64,000 bases of DNA, from the NCBI GenBank assembly GCA_910577835.1, contig CAJTOU010000010.1, positions 16,110 through 80,109 of the forward strand. Reading direction: 5' to 3'. The position numbers and the translations under genes were made by a program. Below, one piece after another: positions 52,536 to 62,343 of this stretch. A model generated the notes under the pieces. It ran no database searches, was not told the DNA's origin, and was given only the letters and a program-made list of their open reading frames with translations. How positions within the stretch are numbered: position 1 is the stretch's first letter; the number at the start of each line of letters is the position of its first letter. Source of the stretch: an uncultured Lachnospiraceae bacterium. GTDB lineage: Bacteria > Bacillota_A > Clostridia > Lachnospirales > Lachnospiraceae.

Positions 52536-53939
52536 TTAATATGCATTTTTATTTACAAACCCCTTAAAAAAAGTCAGAAATAATATTTTGACATCAAAAC
52601 CAAGAGTCCAGTTTTCTATATAATACAGGTCATATTCTATCCGTTTCATAATAGAAGTGTCACCCCTATATCCATTGACCTGAGCCCATCCGGTCAGTCC
52701 CGGTCTTACCTGATGTTTTACCATATATCTTGGAATCTCTTCTTTAAATTTGTCTACAAAGAACGGCCGCTCCGGCCTTGGTCCAATCAAACTCATATCC
52801 CCTTTCAAAATATTAAAAAACTGCGGTAACTCATCTATACTTGTCTTTCTGATAAACTTTCCTACTGATGTCACCCTTGCATCCCCTTTTGTAGTCCAGC
52901 ATTTCTTTTCTTCTGTCTCCTTCTGCACTACCATGGAACGAAACTTGTACATTTTAAACGGTTTATTGTGCAGCCCGACTCTGTCCTGTTTATAGATAAG
53001 TGGTCCTTTTGAAGTAGTTTTAATTAAAGCTGCTATAATCAGCATAATCGGTGAAAACAGAACAATTCCCACAAGGGAGCCAAAAATATCCACACATCTT
53101 TTTATAAAACTGTTAAAAGTATTGGAAAGTGGAACATATCTGATATTGATAACCGGAAGCCCCATCAGGTCTTCTGTATAAGGTTTTGTTGGAATAATCT
53201 TCATATAATCAGGAATAAACTTGGTATGAACTCCCGACTTCTCACATTCCGCCACAATATGTTCCAGCTTGTTATATTCGTTCAATCCCAGCGTAATGGC
53301 AATTTCATCCAGCCTGTTCTCCGGAAGAATCACCTCAAGATTAGCGATTCTGCCCAGAATCTTTACTCCTCTATACTCTTTTCCACTTACAATATTATCG
53401 TCCAGAATACCCACAATTGTATATCCCCACTGAGGATTTGCCCGAATTCTGTCTATATAACCTTTTGCGGTCTGGCTGTATCCAATCAACAGAATATGCT
53501 TCTGATTAAAACCCTGCTTGCGCATAGCCCTTAGCAATGTATGAATTCCAAGCCTTACGGCTACTCCAAGAAAGATATTTATTACATAAAAGATAAATGT
53601 CATCTGTCTGGAAAAATGTTCCTGCCTTGTGATAAACAAAATCGTAAGTATCAACACTACTCCAAGGGAATTTGCCTGAACAATCTTGCTTATCTCAACC
53701 CGCCGGCCCATTACCCTTTTTGGAGAATACAGACTAAAAGCCGAATACATCAGAAGAAACAATGGAACAATCCAGATAAGTGCCAGCATATAATCGGAAA
53801 AGCTGAGCTTTGACTCTATACCCTCAAAGAAAATACTCTTAAATTTCAGATACCATGCCAGCATATAAGATATAATTATCATAAGTATATCCAATACCAG
53901 ATGGAGCCTGTTTAAAAACTTCTGATTATCTTTTATCAT
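52536..53939 (-). CDS. Undecaprenyl-phosphate sugar-1-phosphate transferase (priming enzyme)
   Basis: 467 residues. Four N-terminal membrane helices, a CoA-binding-like cytoplasmic domain (about 140-260, HILLIGYSQTAKG), another membrane helix (about 280-300) and the conserved bacterial sugar-transferase domain (KRCVDIFGSLVG, KMYKFRSMV, DELPQFFNILKGDMSLIGPRPERP, HQVRPGLTGWAQVNGYRGDT). Same family as WbaP, CpsE and WcaJ; starts repeat-unit synthesis by loading a sugar phosphate on undecaprenyl phosphate. Last gene of the polysaccharide operon. Confidence 0.95.
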   Translation of the reverse strand: MIKDNQKFLNRLHLVLDILMIIISYMLAWYLKFKSIFFEGIESKLSFSDYMLALIWIVPLFLLMYSAFSLYSPKRVMGRRVEISKIVQANSLGVVLILTILFITRQEHFSRQMTFIFYVINIFLGVAVRLGIHTLLRAMRKQGFNQKHILLIGYSQTAKGYIDRIRANPQWGYTIVGILDDNIVSGKEYRGVKILGRIANLEVILPENRLDEIAITLGLNEYNKLEHIVAECEKSGVHTKFIPDYMKIIPTKPYTEDLMGLPVINIRYVPLSNTFNSFIKRCVDIFGSLVGIVLFSPIMLIIAALIKTTSKGPLIYKQDRVGLHNKPFKMYKFRSMVVQKETEEKKCWTTKGDARVTSVGKFIRKTSIDELPQFFNILKGDMSLIGPRPERPFFVDKFKEEIPRYMVKHQVRPGLTGWAQVNGYRGDTSIMKRIEYDLYYIENWTLGFDVKILFLTFFKGFVNKNAY

Positions 53940-53957
53940 TATTATCTCCCTATATGG

Positions 53958-54929
53958 TTAATGTCTTGCCAGAAAATCCTTCGCATATAAAAATGTATTT
54001 TTTATCAGTTCCTCTTCAATTATGATATAATTTATCAGGTTTTTCCATTTAAACTTTACTTTACGACAATTATGCGCAGTTTTCAATCCCTCCAGAATTC
54101 CTCTGCAATAAATATTTCCATATCCTTTCTTTTGAAAAAATACCGCCTTTACAACAGTTCCTGCAAAAAGTGGCAGAAAATTAATTACAAGCTGTAAAAA
54201 TGGCATATTCTTATAATTTAAATACACCGAATTTCTTGCAGCAAGCCTTACTTTAAAGTCATTGTATTTTGAGCCGCTTGTAGCACTTCCGATATGATAT
54301 ACCATCGCTGCCGGACAATATTCATTACGGTAGCCTTCTATTCTTGCACGATATCCCATATCAATATCCTCCAGATATGCAAAATGCATCTCATCAAAAA
54401 GTCCTATTTTTTTAAACACCTCTCGTCTATATATGGCAGCTCCTGCACAGGCAGAAAAAACTCTGCATGGAGTATCAAAATTCTCTACCGGTTGTCCGAT
54501 TCCCCTCTGAAATGCCCATCCTGTAACTGAATACAAATCTCCAGCATCATCTATAATCCCTCTGTTATAGTAAGAAATCATTCGGCTGCTTACAGAAAAA
54601 ATTTTTTTTGAGGAATTTATGTGATTATACAGCTCATTCATGTAGTTTTTGTGAACAACAGTATCATTATTTAATAAAATTACATAGGGAGTCCGACTTT
54701 TTTGAATTCCCTTATTTACAGCAGCACTGAAACCATAATTTTTATCCAACTTAAATACTCTGATTTCAGGGTAATATTTCTTTATATATTCTGGACTGCC
54801 ATCCGTGGAACAGTTATCAACTACGATTACTGCAAAATCCCTGAAGGTCTGAGCTTTCAGAGACTTTAAACATTCCTTAAGATATTCGATTCCATTGTAG
54901 TTTGGAATTATTACTGTTACTTTCATCAT
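53958..54929 (-). CDS. GT2 glycosyltransferase (rhamnosyltransferase-like)
   Basis: 323 residues. GT-A fold: VTVIIPNYNGIEYLKECLKS, VVDNCSTDGS, the DxD-type LLNNDTVV, the conserved ED motif (LEDIDMGYRARI) and a C-terminal hydrophobic part. Adds a sugar from an NDP donor (rhamnose is likely given rfbA/rfbC) to the growing lipid-linked chain. Four bases separate it from the kinase-like gene, so the two are co-translated. Confidence 0.9.
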   Translation of the reverse strand: MMKVTVIIPNYNGIEYLKECLKSLKAQTFRDFAVIVVDNCSTDGSPEYIKKYYPEIRVFKLDKNYGFSAAVNKGIQKSRTPYVILLNNDTVVHKNYMNELYNHINSSKKIFSVSSRMISYYNRGIIDDAGDLYSVTGWAFQRGIGQPVENFDTPCRVFSACAGAAIYRREVFKKIGLFDEMHFAYLEDIDMGYRARIEGYRNEYCPAAMVYHIGSATSGSKYNDFKVRLAARNSVYLNYKNMPFLQLVINFLPLFAGTVVKAVFFQKKGYGNIYCRGILEGLKTAHNCRKVKFKWKNLINYIIIEEELIKNTFLYAKDFLARH

Positions 54930-54933
54930 ACGC

Positions 54934-56142
54934 CTACTTAAATCTTTCCTCTACTTTTTTTTGCAGAAATGCCTTGTATGCCTTACATGACTGAATATAT
55001 TCGAGCTTAGCTTCCAGACTTCGAATTTGATTTGTCAGTGCCTCACAATCATGATTGTACTTTTCTTCCAACACAATATTTTCCTGAATTTTCATCTCCA
55101 GCATATCGGACATTTCATCAATTACTTTCTGTTTCTGCTCAGACTCATGTTTATAATATTCCAGCATATCATAAAAATCTTTAATATATGCACCGAATTC
55201 TTCATAAAACTCTTTTGAAAACAGATATCCCACCACACTTATAGCTTTTACCTTGTCTGTCACTTTAAAAAATTTATGATAGTCATCATAGAGCTCCCGA
55301 TGCTCCCGAATACTATTAAGTAGCAACTCATAAGTCCTGTTTTCATATAAAATATCATTATCTATTGCATATATCTTCAGCATCTTCAGACTTCTTTCAT
55401 CACATACAGTCATTGTAGTTTTTTTGTATCTTTCCAAAATATAATTATAGCCTTCATTCCCGTAGATATAATTGATAAAATTACGATTATATTCCATATA
55501 AATCTCGCATTTTGAAATATCCAGTCCAAAGACTTCATAAAATTCTTCCTTTGTAAACAAATAATTGATATTTTCGCTGTACTTCATTAAAAATGCATAT
55601 ACTGCCCGAAATTTAATAAATTCCTTTTCAACGGCAAAAGGAAATCTCCACTCATAATCAATCACTCTGTTCGACTGTCCCTGACAAATAATATTGTCAA
55701 AAGTCAGGTCAAAAATCATATTGCGATATCCCGTAAAAGAACCTGCCGGAGCACCAAATACCTCTGTAAATTCTGTCTCCCGACTGATATCTGCCTGTTC
55801 TTTCTCACTGCAGAGCAAAGACAAAATTTGCTCATATTTTTGCACTGCTTCTAAAACGTTCTCTTTTTTTCCTGATTTTACTGATTCCAAAAAGACTTCC
55901 TCTAATGTATTGCCAGAGACATATTCAAATGAAATTACATTCCCATCCAAAGATGCCTTACACAATATCTGTTTGTCCTGATACATTAAAAAAGTATCAT
56001 ATATATTTTGTATATGGCATTCGCCCTCTTTATGCAAATTTCTCTTTGTAATAAATTTTCCGTTCTCATTCTTCCATATGGCAGTCTCTATCTGAAACTC
56101 TTTTTTTCTTTCTTTTACAAATTTTGAATATATTTTTTCCAT
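54934..56142 (-). CDS. Kinase-fold protein with C-terminal coiled coil, WbdD-like kinase half
   Basis: 402 residues. N-lobe with strand lysine KFITKR and hinge ISFEYVSGNTLEE (about 70-82); catalytic loop FDLTFDN (Asp 145, Asn 150, equivalent to the HRDLKPEN loop) and metal-binding VIDYEW (Asp 162), so active residues are retained; all-helical middle; then a coiled coil from about 329 to the end (KQKVIDEMSDMLEMKIQENI and EALTNQIRSLEAKLEYIQS). In E. coli O9a WbdD the same order (methyltransferase, kinase, coiled coil) ends O-antigen chains. Preceded by the methyltransferase with a three-base gap. I infer it phosphorylates the end of the polymer. Confidence 0.72.
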   Translation of the reverse strand: MEKIYSKFVKERKKEFQIETAIWKNENGKFITKRNLHKEGECHIQNIYDTFLMYQDKQILCKASLDGNVISFEYVSGNTLEEVFLESVKSGKKENVLEAVQKYEQILSLLCSEKEQADISRETEFTEVFGAPAGSFTGYRNMIFDLTFDNIICQGQSNRVIDYEWRFPFAVEKEFIKFRAVYAFLMKYSENINYLFTKEEFYEVFGLDISKCEIYMEYNRNFINYIYGNEGYNYILERYKKTTMTVCDERSLKMLKIYAIDNDILYENRTYELLLNSIREHRELYDDYHKFFKVTDKVKAISVVGYLFSKEFYEEFGAYIKDFYDMLEYYKHESEQKQKVIDEMSDMLEMKIQENIVLEEKYNHDCEALTNQIRSLEAKLEYIQSCKAYKAFLQKKVEERFK

Positions 56143-56145
56143 ATT

Positions 56146-57060
56146 TCATCTCCGCTCATTTTCAATCTCAATAAAATATGAGTTTGCAAAAAAATCAAAT
56201 CTCCCTGCTTCTATAATATTCTTAAACGCAGCCGTTTCATCAAATAATCTCAGCCTGTCATTATCAAAGCAATCAAGACTGCACACAATCTCATTTTTGT
56301 CAGGCAGATAATCATCCGAAAAAATCTGCTGCGCAAATTTATAATCTGGAAAAGGATAATAAAATTTACAGCCCGAAAATCCTGCTTTTGTTATAATGCG
56401 AACCAATTCATCCTTGGAGAAAGTTTTAACATTTGCTCCTGTATGTGTATATCCCATAATTCCATCAAAGTAGTTTCCTGTATGGTCCTCTGTGCTTCCT
56501 GCCCAGTATTTCAGTCCAAATTTATTCTCAATTGCAACCAGAAGCTTTCCATTCTCCTTCAAGGCGCGCTTTAACTTCATTAAAAACTCAACAAATGGAT
56601 TCTCTGCCGGAGTATAATATGCTGCATACTCTAAAACACCAATCAAAGTAATATAATCATATTTTTGCTCCAGTCGGATATCATTAAAATTCCCCACCAA
56701 AATTTTTAAATTGTTATATCTTTTATTTCGATAAGCATTAATGAGAGAACGCTTCATTGACAAATCAATACCTGTCACAGTTTTTGCCCTTTCACAAATT
56801 GCTCCGGTTACAGCACCACAGCCCGCTCCCACTTCCAAGACTTCTGCCTCTCTTTTAAACTCATACCACTCCAGAATGTTTTTTCTTACAGGTGAAATAT
56901 GATAAAGAATCGGCCAACGGTTATCCAGCCTCAATATTTGCATCTCATCCTCATATTTCTGCACATATTCCAAAAGCTCATTTTCAATGCTTCCGTCACT
57001 GTACTCATCTGTACCAGAATAAAACATATCATCAATAATTACATTTCCGACTTTTTGCAT
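56146..57060 (-). CDS. Class I SAM methyltransferase, WbdD-like methyltransferase half
   Basis: 304 residues. Rossmann methyltransferase with motif I EVLEVGAGCGAVTG (residues 73-86), acidic VTGIDLS after it, a conserved NRWPILYHISPVRKNILEWY lead-in, and motif IV KYDYITLIGVLEYA. C-terminal lid (about 190-290). Upstream of the kinase gene with three bases between; the pair totals 706 residues, close to the about 708 recalled for one-chain WbdD. Predicted to methylate the phosphate or terminal sugar of the polysaccharide. A role on rhamnose itself is the alternative. Confidence 0.8.
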   Translation of the reverse strand: MQKVGNVIIDDMFYSGTDEYSDGSIENELLEYVQKYEDEMQILRLDNRWPILYHISPVRKNILEWYEFKREAEVLEVGAGCGAVTGAICERAKTVTGIDLSMKRSLINAYRNKRYNNLKILVGNFNDIRLEQKYDYITLIGVLEYAAYYTPAENPFVEFLMKLKRALKENGKLLVAIENKFGLKYWAGSTEDHTGNYFDGIMGYTHTGANVKTFSKDELVRIITKAGFSGCKFYYPFPDYKFAQQIFSDDYLPDKNEIVCSLDCFDNDRLRLFDETAAFKNIIEAGRFDFFANSYFIEIENERR

Positions 57061-57133
57061 TTGATATACTCCTATCTCTCCATTTTTATAATTTCAGCAG
57101 GAACACTTTTTGACAATCCTGTCACTTTAATCA

Positions 57134-60100
57134 TTATGAGAGCTTCAAATCATCAAGTATCTTATCTATAAAAGAAAATACATGATTATTTTCTACATAT
57201 TCCTGATTCAGCACTTCAAGCCGATAATCTGTAATGTATTCTTTGCATATTTTTTCAAGCTGCATGGCGATATTATCAGGACTTACATTACTTACCGAAA
57301 TAATATTTTTATTAAAAACAGATAAATCCTTATTTGCGTAATTGTTCGTAATCACCCTTACACCAAATTCTGACATTTCAAGAGGAGGATAGCTTGGATG
57401 AGGAGAGGACATCAGTGAAATCCCCGCATAGCTCTCCATCATAAGCCTTGCATATTCTTCAATTGTTACCTTTCCAACAGAAGTAAGACACTTTCCTTTT
57501 CCGATATCCACCTTGTCATGATACTCTCCTGCTGATACGAACTCCCATTCCTCTGCCGAATCCATTCTTTCTACAAATTTCTTCAAGCTTGACACTACCA
57601 GCGAAAATGCATTTCTGTCAACTGACGGTCTTCCATAGACAAGAATCTGCCTTTTTTTACTTACTGTTTTTCCTGCATGCTCTAACAATTCCTTCTTTAA
57701 ACCTGTATTTAACACCGGCTCAAAAGCATATTCCTTATAAAAAGAATATTTATTTTCCCTGAAAAATTCATACAACAGTCCACTATTAAACACTGCAATC
57801 TGTTTTCTGTCACTTCGGTATGTGGAATCTGCCAGAAGATATCTGGTTGACCATGGATAGAAGCCCGGCTCATAATCCTGAATAAAATAAATAAACGGAT
57901 TAGGTGCAACATTCTCTTCCTGCTCAAATTTAAGATATGCTTCCTGCGTACAATATGCAGTCCACCATCCAGTAAATACAAAGATATCCTTGGAAGAAAC
58001 CGGTATGCTTCTCTGCCATCTGTCACTGTATGGCACAAGCTGGTGTTTTGCATCGCAATCTTTCGTACACCGGACATACCGATATTTTTCGCCATATTTT
58101 CGAATTGCCTCTCTTGATGGAAGCGCATCTGTTAGAATAATTCTGCTGGCATAACCCGACTGCTCTGTTAATTCCTGAAAGAACTTCAGCGCTGTGGATA
58201 TTCCTCCAAATACATGCTCCGGATTGACAGATGGAACCAGCAGATTCAGTCTTGGTTTATCAAATTTACTTTTTCTGAAATTGTATTGTAATATTTCAGC
58301 TACTTCAACATCACTATCTTTCATCATAGTATTGTTCCCCTGCATATTTATATATTTCATAATATCGCTTTCCGGTTTTATAAACTGTTTATTTGGTGTT
58401 TCTGTGGGAATTACTTTGGAATAATCCAGACATTTATTATAATATGGGTCTCCCTCTTCCTTACAGGTACGATAGGCAAACTCCGACATCTCAAAGTCAA
58501 TCTCCGGAATATAGCTGTCTCTGCTCTTTGATTCATAATGATATAATCTGACATGAGGGTCATAAATATTTCTAAGTCCTCTGTCATATGCCCGAATACA
58601 GATTTCCACATCGCTGCCGCAGATAATAAATTCATCATCAAAATTGCCGATAAACTCAATTGTTCTTCTGGAAACAGCCATTAATGCACCAGTACATGCC
58701 ATTACATTTCTTGTAACCATCGGAGAAATAAATGGAGAGCCGTAATGCACTGGCTTGCATCCCTTATAGATGTGGTCTGCATATCCGCAGATACCAACTA
58801 CTACACCAGCATGCTGAATCGTATTATCTTCATAAAGAAGCAGTCCGCCTACAATACCAGTTTCTGGCAAAACCGCCTTCTCCACAAGACGCTCCATCCA
58901 GTCTTCAGTCAGAACCTCCATATCATTATTCATAAAAATATAGACATCGCCTCCGGCCTCACGAATACCATGATTATTTAAAGCAGACCAGTTGAATGGA
59001 TAAGAGGCTTCGATTACTCTTATATTTTTATGCTCCTTTTGTATTTTTTCAAAATAATCAAAACTCTTTTTCTCTTCGGAATTATTATTTAGAATAAGAA
59101 GTTCAAAATTCTCATAGGTCGTTTTTTTATAAATACTGTTTAACAGATTTTCAAGCAAATCCACATGGTCCTTTGTTGGTATAATCACAGATACCAGAGG
59201 CTTTGTTTCCAATGGGTATCTTACATCATATACAAATAAATCCTCTGTCTCATTTGCTTTTGCCTTTCCCGTTCCCAGTGTGCGGTCAAGATGCTCCTGA
59301 ATCGCCTTTAAACCGGCAGTCTGTGCATATGGCTTTGACTGAGGATTTGTCGCTGTGGAAGATGGAATATCTCTCCAGCCATATAAAACCTTTGACACAT
59401 GTTCGATTCTTTCTGCTTTTTCTGTAATCCGAAGCAATAAGTCATAATCCTGACTTCCGTTAAACTCACTTCGAAAGCCTCCGACCTCTATAAACAGCTC
59501 TCTTCGAAAACCTACAAGATGTCCAAGATACATCTGACTTAAAAAAAGCTCCGGTGACCAGTCAGGTTTATGTAATGGCTCTCTTCCCACACCATTTACA
59601 TCAATAATATTCTGGTCACTGTAAATCACATCTGCATTTTTTTCTTTTGCAACACGCAGAAATTCATACAAGGCATCATAAGTAATCTCATCATCATTGT
59701 CCATTAAAACAATATAGTCTCCAGTGGCAAGCTTTGCTGCTGCATCACTGGCAACTGAAATGCCTCCGTTTTTTTCCAAAAATGTGATTTTTATTTTATC
59801 ATCATGAATGTTGCTTAAATATTCTCTTACCTCTTTTTTTGTAGAGCAGTCATCGGCAATACACAGTTCCCAGTTTACATAATTCTGATTTTTTACAGAT
59901 TGAATTGCTTTTTCCAGCCATTTTATTTCTACATTATATACCGGCATTACAATAGAAAATTTAATATTGCTGTTATATTTTTTATCCGGACTGCTATCCT
60001 CCTGCATCTGCACAGGAACCGGCTCATCTGTATTTATTGTACTGCCGATTTTTCCCTTCAATCCTGATAATCCATTTTGGTATACATAATTAATCCCCTT

Positions 60101-60166
60101 TTTTATATATCTGGGTTCCTTTACGCAAGTCTTTACTGCCTGTGCAACTTTTCGTAATTTAGCCAT
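57134..60166 (-). CDS. Three-domain glycosyltransferase (two GT2 plus WsaF-like domain)
   Basis: 1010 residues. First GT2 domain about 68-290 (FSIVMPVYNVEIKWLEKAI, VLMDNDDEITYDAL); second about 318-560 (LVSVIIPTKDHVDLL, IFMNNDMEVLTEDWM, CGSDVEICIRAYDRG); third about 640-1010 resembling the rhamnosyltransferase WsaF (FGGISTALKFFQELT, FIYFIQDYEPGFYPW, VYGRPSVDRNAF). Polymerises the chain with several linkages from one protein; a likely partner of the kinase/methyltransferase pair in length control. Main polymerase candidate of the cluster. Confidence 0.9.
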   Translation of the reverse strand: MAKLRKVAQAVKTCVKEPRYIKKGINYVYQNGLSGLKGKIGSTINTDEPVPVQMQEDSSPDKKYNSNIKFSIVMPVYNVEIKWLEKAIQSVKNQNYVNWELCIADDCSTKKEVREYLSNIHDDKIKITFLEKNGGISVASDAAAKLATGDYIVLMDNDDEITYDALYEFLRVAKEKNADVIYSDQNIIDVNGVGREPLHKPDWSPELFLSQMYLGHLVGFRRELFIEVGGFRSEFNGSQDYDLLLRITEKAERIEHVSKVLYGWRDIPSSTATNPQSKPYAQTAGLKAIQEHLDRTLGTGKAKANETEDLFVYDVRYPLETKPLVSVIIPTKDHVDLLENLLNSIYKKTTYENFELLILNNNSEEKKSFDYFEKIQKEHKNIRVIEASYPFNWSALNNHGIREAGGDVYIFMNNDMEVLTEDWMERLVEKAVLPETGIVGGLLLYEDNTIQHAGVVVGICGYADHIYKGCKPVHYGSPFISPMVTRNVMACTGALMAVSRRTIEFIGNFDDEFIICGSDVEICIRAYDRGLRNIYDPHVRLYHYESKSRDSYIPEIDFEMSEFAYRTCKEEGDPYYNKCLDYSKVIPTETPNKQFIKPESDIMKYINMQGNNTMMKDSDVEVAEILQYNFRKSKFDKPRLNLLVPSVNPEHVFGGISTALKFFQELTEQSGYASRIILTDALPSREAIRKYGEKYRYVRCTKDCDAKHQLVPYSDRWQRSIPVSSKDIFVFTGWWTAYCTQEAYLKFEQEENVAPNPFIYFIQDYEPGFYPWSTRYLLADSTYRSDRKQIAVFNSGLLYEFFRENKYSFYKEYAFEPVLNTGLKKELLEHAGKTVSKKRQILVYGRPSVDRNAFSLVVSSLKKFVERMDSAEEWEFVSAGEYHDKVDIGKGKCLTSVGKVTIEEYARLMMESYAGISLMSSPHPSYPPLEMSEFGVRVITNNYANKDLSVFNKNIISVSNVSPDNIAMQLEKICKEYITDYRLEVLNQEYVENNHVFSFIDKILDDLKLS

Positions 60167-60195
60167 TACTTTCCTCGCCTTTCATTTTCCGGCAA

Positions 60196-61494
60196 TTAAA
60201 TATGCCTGTAATCCACGGTGGAATCCATATCAAAATATCCAACAGTAGTTTTATCTGATATAATAGTGATACAGCATATATCATACAGTCGGTTGTAAAC
60301 CACCAGATTATCACCCTGATATCCCGTACAACCGAGCAGAAGAAGATACTGTCCACCCTGTATTCTCATAATCTGTCTGAATTCTATGGTAATTTCCTCT
60401 CCCGCCTTTACAATACCTGTATCTATATCTTCAATAATAGTATTGGTCCCTGTAAGCTCTGTTCCCTTTGTATCCTTGATACTGAATGCAAAAATAGGAT
60501 TTTCTATTGTTTCATGAAATTTTACCTTCATTTTTACAGAAAATGGACGCATTTTACTGATAGTATTATTTATCTCTCCATTCTCGTCAAATATTCCAAA
60601 ATCTATAATCTCAGCTCTTTTATCGCCGTATATCTGACTGTTTGGATTAATCAGCATATAATCCTTCCACATGCCTTGTGGCGTGACAATATTGTGAACT
60701 TTATTGGTAATATTGTCATCCATTGCAGCATCTATTTCCTTTTTCCCGATTCCGTCATACTGACCAACCAGAACCTTTTTATAAATATCTACAATCTCCG
60801 CCGGTTTTCCCTCTGCCGCAATTACTCCATCATTAATCAATATCGCCCTGTTACAGTATTTAATCACGCTTCCCATATCATGTGTGACAAATAGAATCGT
60901 CTTTCCGCTGTTCTTTAAATCATTCAGCTTTTTATAGCATTTTGCCTGAAAAAACACATCACCTACGGACAACGCTTCATCTACAATCAAAATATCCGGC
61001 TCAACATTGATGGATACTGCAAATGCAAGCCTTGCAAACATACCACTTGAATAGGACTTTACCGGTTGATGAATAAAATCTCCAATATCTGCAAACTGAA
61101 TGATATCATCTATCTTTGTGTCCATTTCCTTTTCCGTATATCCAATCATAGAGCCATTTAGATAAATATTTTCAATTCCTGTATATTCGGGATTAAATCC
61201 TGCCCCAAGTTCAAGCAGCGCGGAAACCTTTCCATTTATTTCCACACTTCCCTCTGTTGGAGTCAGTACTCCGGTAATTATCTTTAACAGGGTAGACTTT
61301 CCAGCTCCGTTTTTTCCAATAATCCCAAGCATTTCTCCCCTCTCTACCCGAAAAGAAATATCTTTCAGTGCATCAAATTCCTTGTGATATTTCCTGCCCG
61401 AAAGACTAAATGCTTCTTTTATTCGCAGGGAAGGTTTATCGTAAAGCTTATAGGTCTTTTTTATATTCTTTACATTTATTGCCAATTCAGTCAT
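60196..61494 (-). CDS. Polysaccharide ABC exporter ATPase with C-terminal carbohydrate-binding domain
   Basis: 432 residues from ATG 61494 (GGAGAC upstream). Nucleotide-binding domain (about 1-245): Walker A GKNGAGKST, signature SSGMFARLAFA, Walker B ILIVDEALSVGD, H-loop VTHD. C-terminal beta domain (about 285-430, IIDFGIFDENGEINN, FSIKDTKGTELTGTN) of the Wzt type. In E. coli O9a this domain recognises the terminal cap before export. Its presence next to the methyltransferase/kinase pair makes cap recognition likely here. TagH, without it, is the alternative family; length favours Wzt. Confidence 0.93.
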   Translation of the reverse strand: MTELAINVKNIKKTYKLYDKPSLRIKEAFSLSGRKYHKEFDALKDISFRVERGEMLGIIGKNGAGKSTLLKIITGVLTPTEGSVEINGKVSALLELGAGFNPEYTGIENIYLNGSMIGYTEKEMDTKIDDIIQFADIGDFIHQPVKSYSSGMFARLAFAVSINVEPDILIVDEALSVGDVFFQAKCYKKLNDLKNSGKTILFVTHDMGSVIKYCNRAILINDGVIAAEGKPAEIVDIYKKVLVGQYDGIGKKEIDAAMDDNITNKVHNIVTPQGMWKDYMLINPNSQIYGDKRAEIIDFGIFDENGEINNTISKMRPFSVKMKVKFHETIENPIFAFSIKDTKGTELTGTNTIIEDIDTGIVKAGEEITIEFRQIMRIQGGQYLLLLGCTGYQGDNLVVYNRLYDICCITIISDKTTVGYFDMDSTVDYRHI

Positions 61495-61536
61495 AATTGT
61501 CTCCATTTTTGTCTGCCGCGGTTCCTTATCATTCTT

Positions 61537-62331
61537 CTATAAGGAATCTGCAAAATGAGGTTTCAGTCTCTTATAAAAGGCAGTTCCCGCTACCATAAAA
61601 ATAAGAACCACTGCCCAGAAATAAAGCGTCAAATATGGCATATCCATAAAGGTTTTTCCATAAATCAGCGTATCTCTGTATCCCCGCACAATATAATACA
61701 TGGGATTAATCTTAAATATAATCTTTAAATTTTCACTTAAATCCATTCCGTCTATATTCCACATAATGGGAGTAATCCATACGCCTATCTGCATAAAAAC
61801 TCCCGCTATCTGTGAAGTATCCTTGAAAAATACCGCCGCTGCTGAAGTGAAATATACAATTCCAAGAGAAAGCATAATCATTCCAAAGGAATAGTACAAA
61901 AGCTGAATGGCAACCACACCCGGAAAATATCCAAATATCGTATAGATGACCACCAGCACCAGCAGAAAAAAGATATGAATAAACAGAGCAGAAATAATCT
62001 TTACCACCGGAAGTATATCAATATTAAATACGACCTTCTTAACCAGATAGCTGTATTCCGTAAAGCTGTTTGTAGCATTTAACACTGCATCCTGAAAAAA
62101 GAACCATGGAATCAGTCCTGCCATAAGCCACAGCACAAATGGTACATCCGCTACATCCTGACTTCTAAGCCCTATCTGAAAGACAAACCAGTATAAAAGT
62201 ATGGTAATCACCGGCTGAACAAACGCCCAGAATATTCCCAGATATGAACCTGCAAACTTGTTTTTCATATCGTTTTTTGCCAGATATACCGCTAATTTTC
62301 TGTTTTTTATTATATTTGAAAAAATCTTCAT
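61537..62331 (-). CDS. Polysaccharide ABC exporter permease (Wzm/TagG)
   Basis: 264 residues, ABC-2 type with six hydrophobic helices (for example FVQPVITILLYWFVFQI, LFIHIFFLLVLVVIYTIF, MIMLSLGIVYFTSAAA). Conserved NDMKNKFAGSYLGIFWAFVQP near the N-terminus is the amphipathic gate helix. Forms the transmembrane channel with the ATPase downstream (gap 42 bases to its ATG). Follows rfbC by 12 bases. Confidence 0.94.
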   Translation of the reverse strand: MKIFSNIIKNRKLAVYLAKNDMKNKFAGSYLGIFWAFVQPVITILLYWFVFQIGLRSQDVADVPFVLWLMAGLIPWFFFQDAVLNATNSFTEYSYLVKKVVFNIDILPVVKIISALFIHIFFLLVLVVIYTIFGYFPGVVAIQLLYYSFGMIMLSLGIVYFTSAAAVFFKDTSQIAGVFMQIGVWITPIMWNIDGMDLSENLKIIFKINPMYYIVRGYRDTLIYGKTFMDMPYLTLYFWAVVLIFMVAGTAFYKRLKPHFADSL

Positions 62332-62343
62332 GCCTGCTCCTGA

